Positions 63,553 through 64,000 of a DNA stretch of 64,000 nucleotides are shown piece after piece. The notes under the pieces were generated by a model. It was not told the origin of the DNA. It did not search any database and saw only the letters and a program-made list of their open reading frames with translations. Position 1 is the stretch's first letter; every line of letters starts with the position of its first letter. The position numbers and the translations under genes were made by a program. Origin of the DNA: Paragonimus westermani. Lineage: Eukaryota; Platyhelminthes; Trematoda; Plagiorchiida; Troglotrematidae. The stretch lies in NCBI GenBank assembly GCA_008508345.1, contig QNGE01002425.1:51165-115164 (forward strand), read 5' to 3'.

Positions 63553-63615
63553 AGATGGCCGAGTGGTTAGCCCAATTTCTTCAGCCAGTAGAGCACTCGA
63601 TGGTTCGGAAAACTG
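63553..63615 (+). repeat. tRNA-Ser/Leu-like SINE head
   Basis: GATGGCCGAGTGGTTAGCC contains a full-consensus A box (TGGCCGAGTGG, 63556-63566). About 45 bases later TGGTTCGGAAAAC keeps only the first half of a B box. No matching acceptor stem is seen, so this is a decayed tRNA-derived element rather than a tRNA gene. Confidence 0.45.
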
Positions 63616-64000
63616 TGAGGGATAATTCTGAGCTAACTGACTTACTCGACGGGTTAGACGGTGGCAACAAACATGACCAGTTTGGGCATTTTTGCTTTGT
63701 TCACAAATGTTGCTCTTATGCAGAGGACTGACATAATTTGCCAGCATATAGGCTCAAATCGCTTTAGCATAGAATCGTCTAAGTCTTAGCTAGAAAGCTC
63801 TGTGTCATTTATGCAAAACGAAGGTCAAGTTCTACTTCCAGAAAACTGACTATACACAAACCGATTTTGTTGCCAAAGGCCAGTCCATTTGGTTCACTAG
63901 TAGTCGATACTTTCATCACTCATATGGAGCAGAACACAGACGACACCATCGGTAAAACCCATTCCTAACGGTGTCACGTCCGTCACGGTGAGATTGAACC
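63616..64000. other. Unrecognised window end
   Basis: No coding, RNA or repeat signal is supported. Confidence 0.4.

Noticed and set aside
63553..63615. Functional tRNA gene
   Set aside because: The A box is perfect but the B box is degenerate and no acceptor stem pairs, so it is a SINE head or tRNA pseudogene.
1..64000. CRISPR array, prokaryotic operon, riboswitch or phage region
   Set aside because: No regularly spaced repeats, gene packing or ribosome-binding-site pattern is present; the sequence is eukaryotic.

Overview
This is a window of eukaryotic nuclear genome. It is gene-poor and full of repeats, with no operons, no bacterial-style gene packing and no confidently functional gene. 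The mix of old non-LTR retrotransposon endonucleases, a decayed Ty3/Gypsy pol, a dead DDE transposase and many short tRNA-derived SINE-like elements fits an invertebrate. A parasitic flatworm (cestode or trematode) is my best guess, but that is inference from the general look of the elements and no marker gene confirms it.

Layout. 0-7.7 kb: unannotated DNA, a 930-base assembly gap (3581-4510) beside a TCA microsatellite, and two tRNA-like SINE heads (about 6.0 and 6.85 kb). 7.7-14.4 kb: a pair of inverted arms of 1,444 bp that look identical (7723-9166 and 12942-14385); the right arm stops exactly at a single N followed by (AT)n. 14.4-19.4 kb: nothing recognisable. 19.4-22.3 kb: a 1,386-bp direct repeat whose first copy also stops exactly at a single N (20821). 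22.3-25.9 kb, minus strand: decayed LINE sequence with one reverse-transcriptase remnant, a linker and two endonuclease copies in tandem. 26.4-27.4 kb, plus: a dead IS630/Tc1/mariner-type transposase. 31.5-32.2 kb: a small element with 79-bp inverted ends. 34.9-35.1 kb: the best SINE copy. 36.3-37.0 kb: two diverged copies of an unnamed repeat. 38.16 kb: a 32-bp perfect palindrome. 42.3-44.5 kb, minus: a second LINE family with a nearly complete endonuclease. 45.9-49.1 kb, plus: a decayed Ty3/Gypsy pol split by an insert that holds two SINE copies in opposite orientation. 49-64 kb: mostly unrecognised DNA with scattered SINE remnants.

How the parts relate. The two LINE loci carry different endonucleases but share a colinear 142-bp 5'-terminal segment (25742-25883 and 44381-44522) and a related monomer nearby, which suggests a shared or swapped 5' module. 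One SINE family recurs at least six times in both orientations, and it sits where one contig ends. Both large repeats abut single-N joins, so both may be partly assembly artefacts and should be tested before any biological reading. A few short open frames look protein-like but match no family I know.
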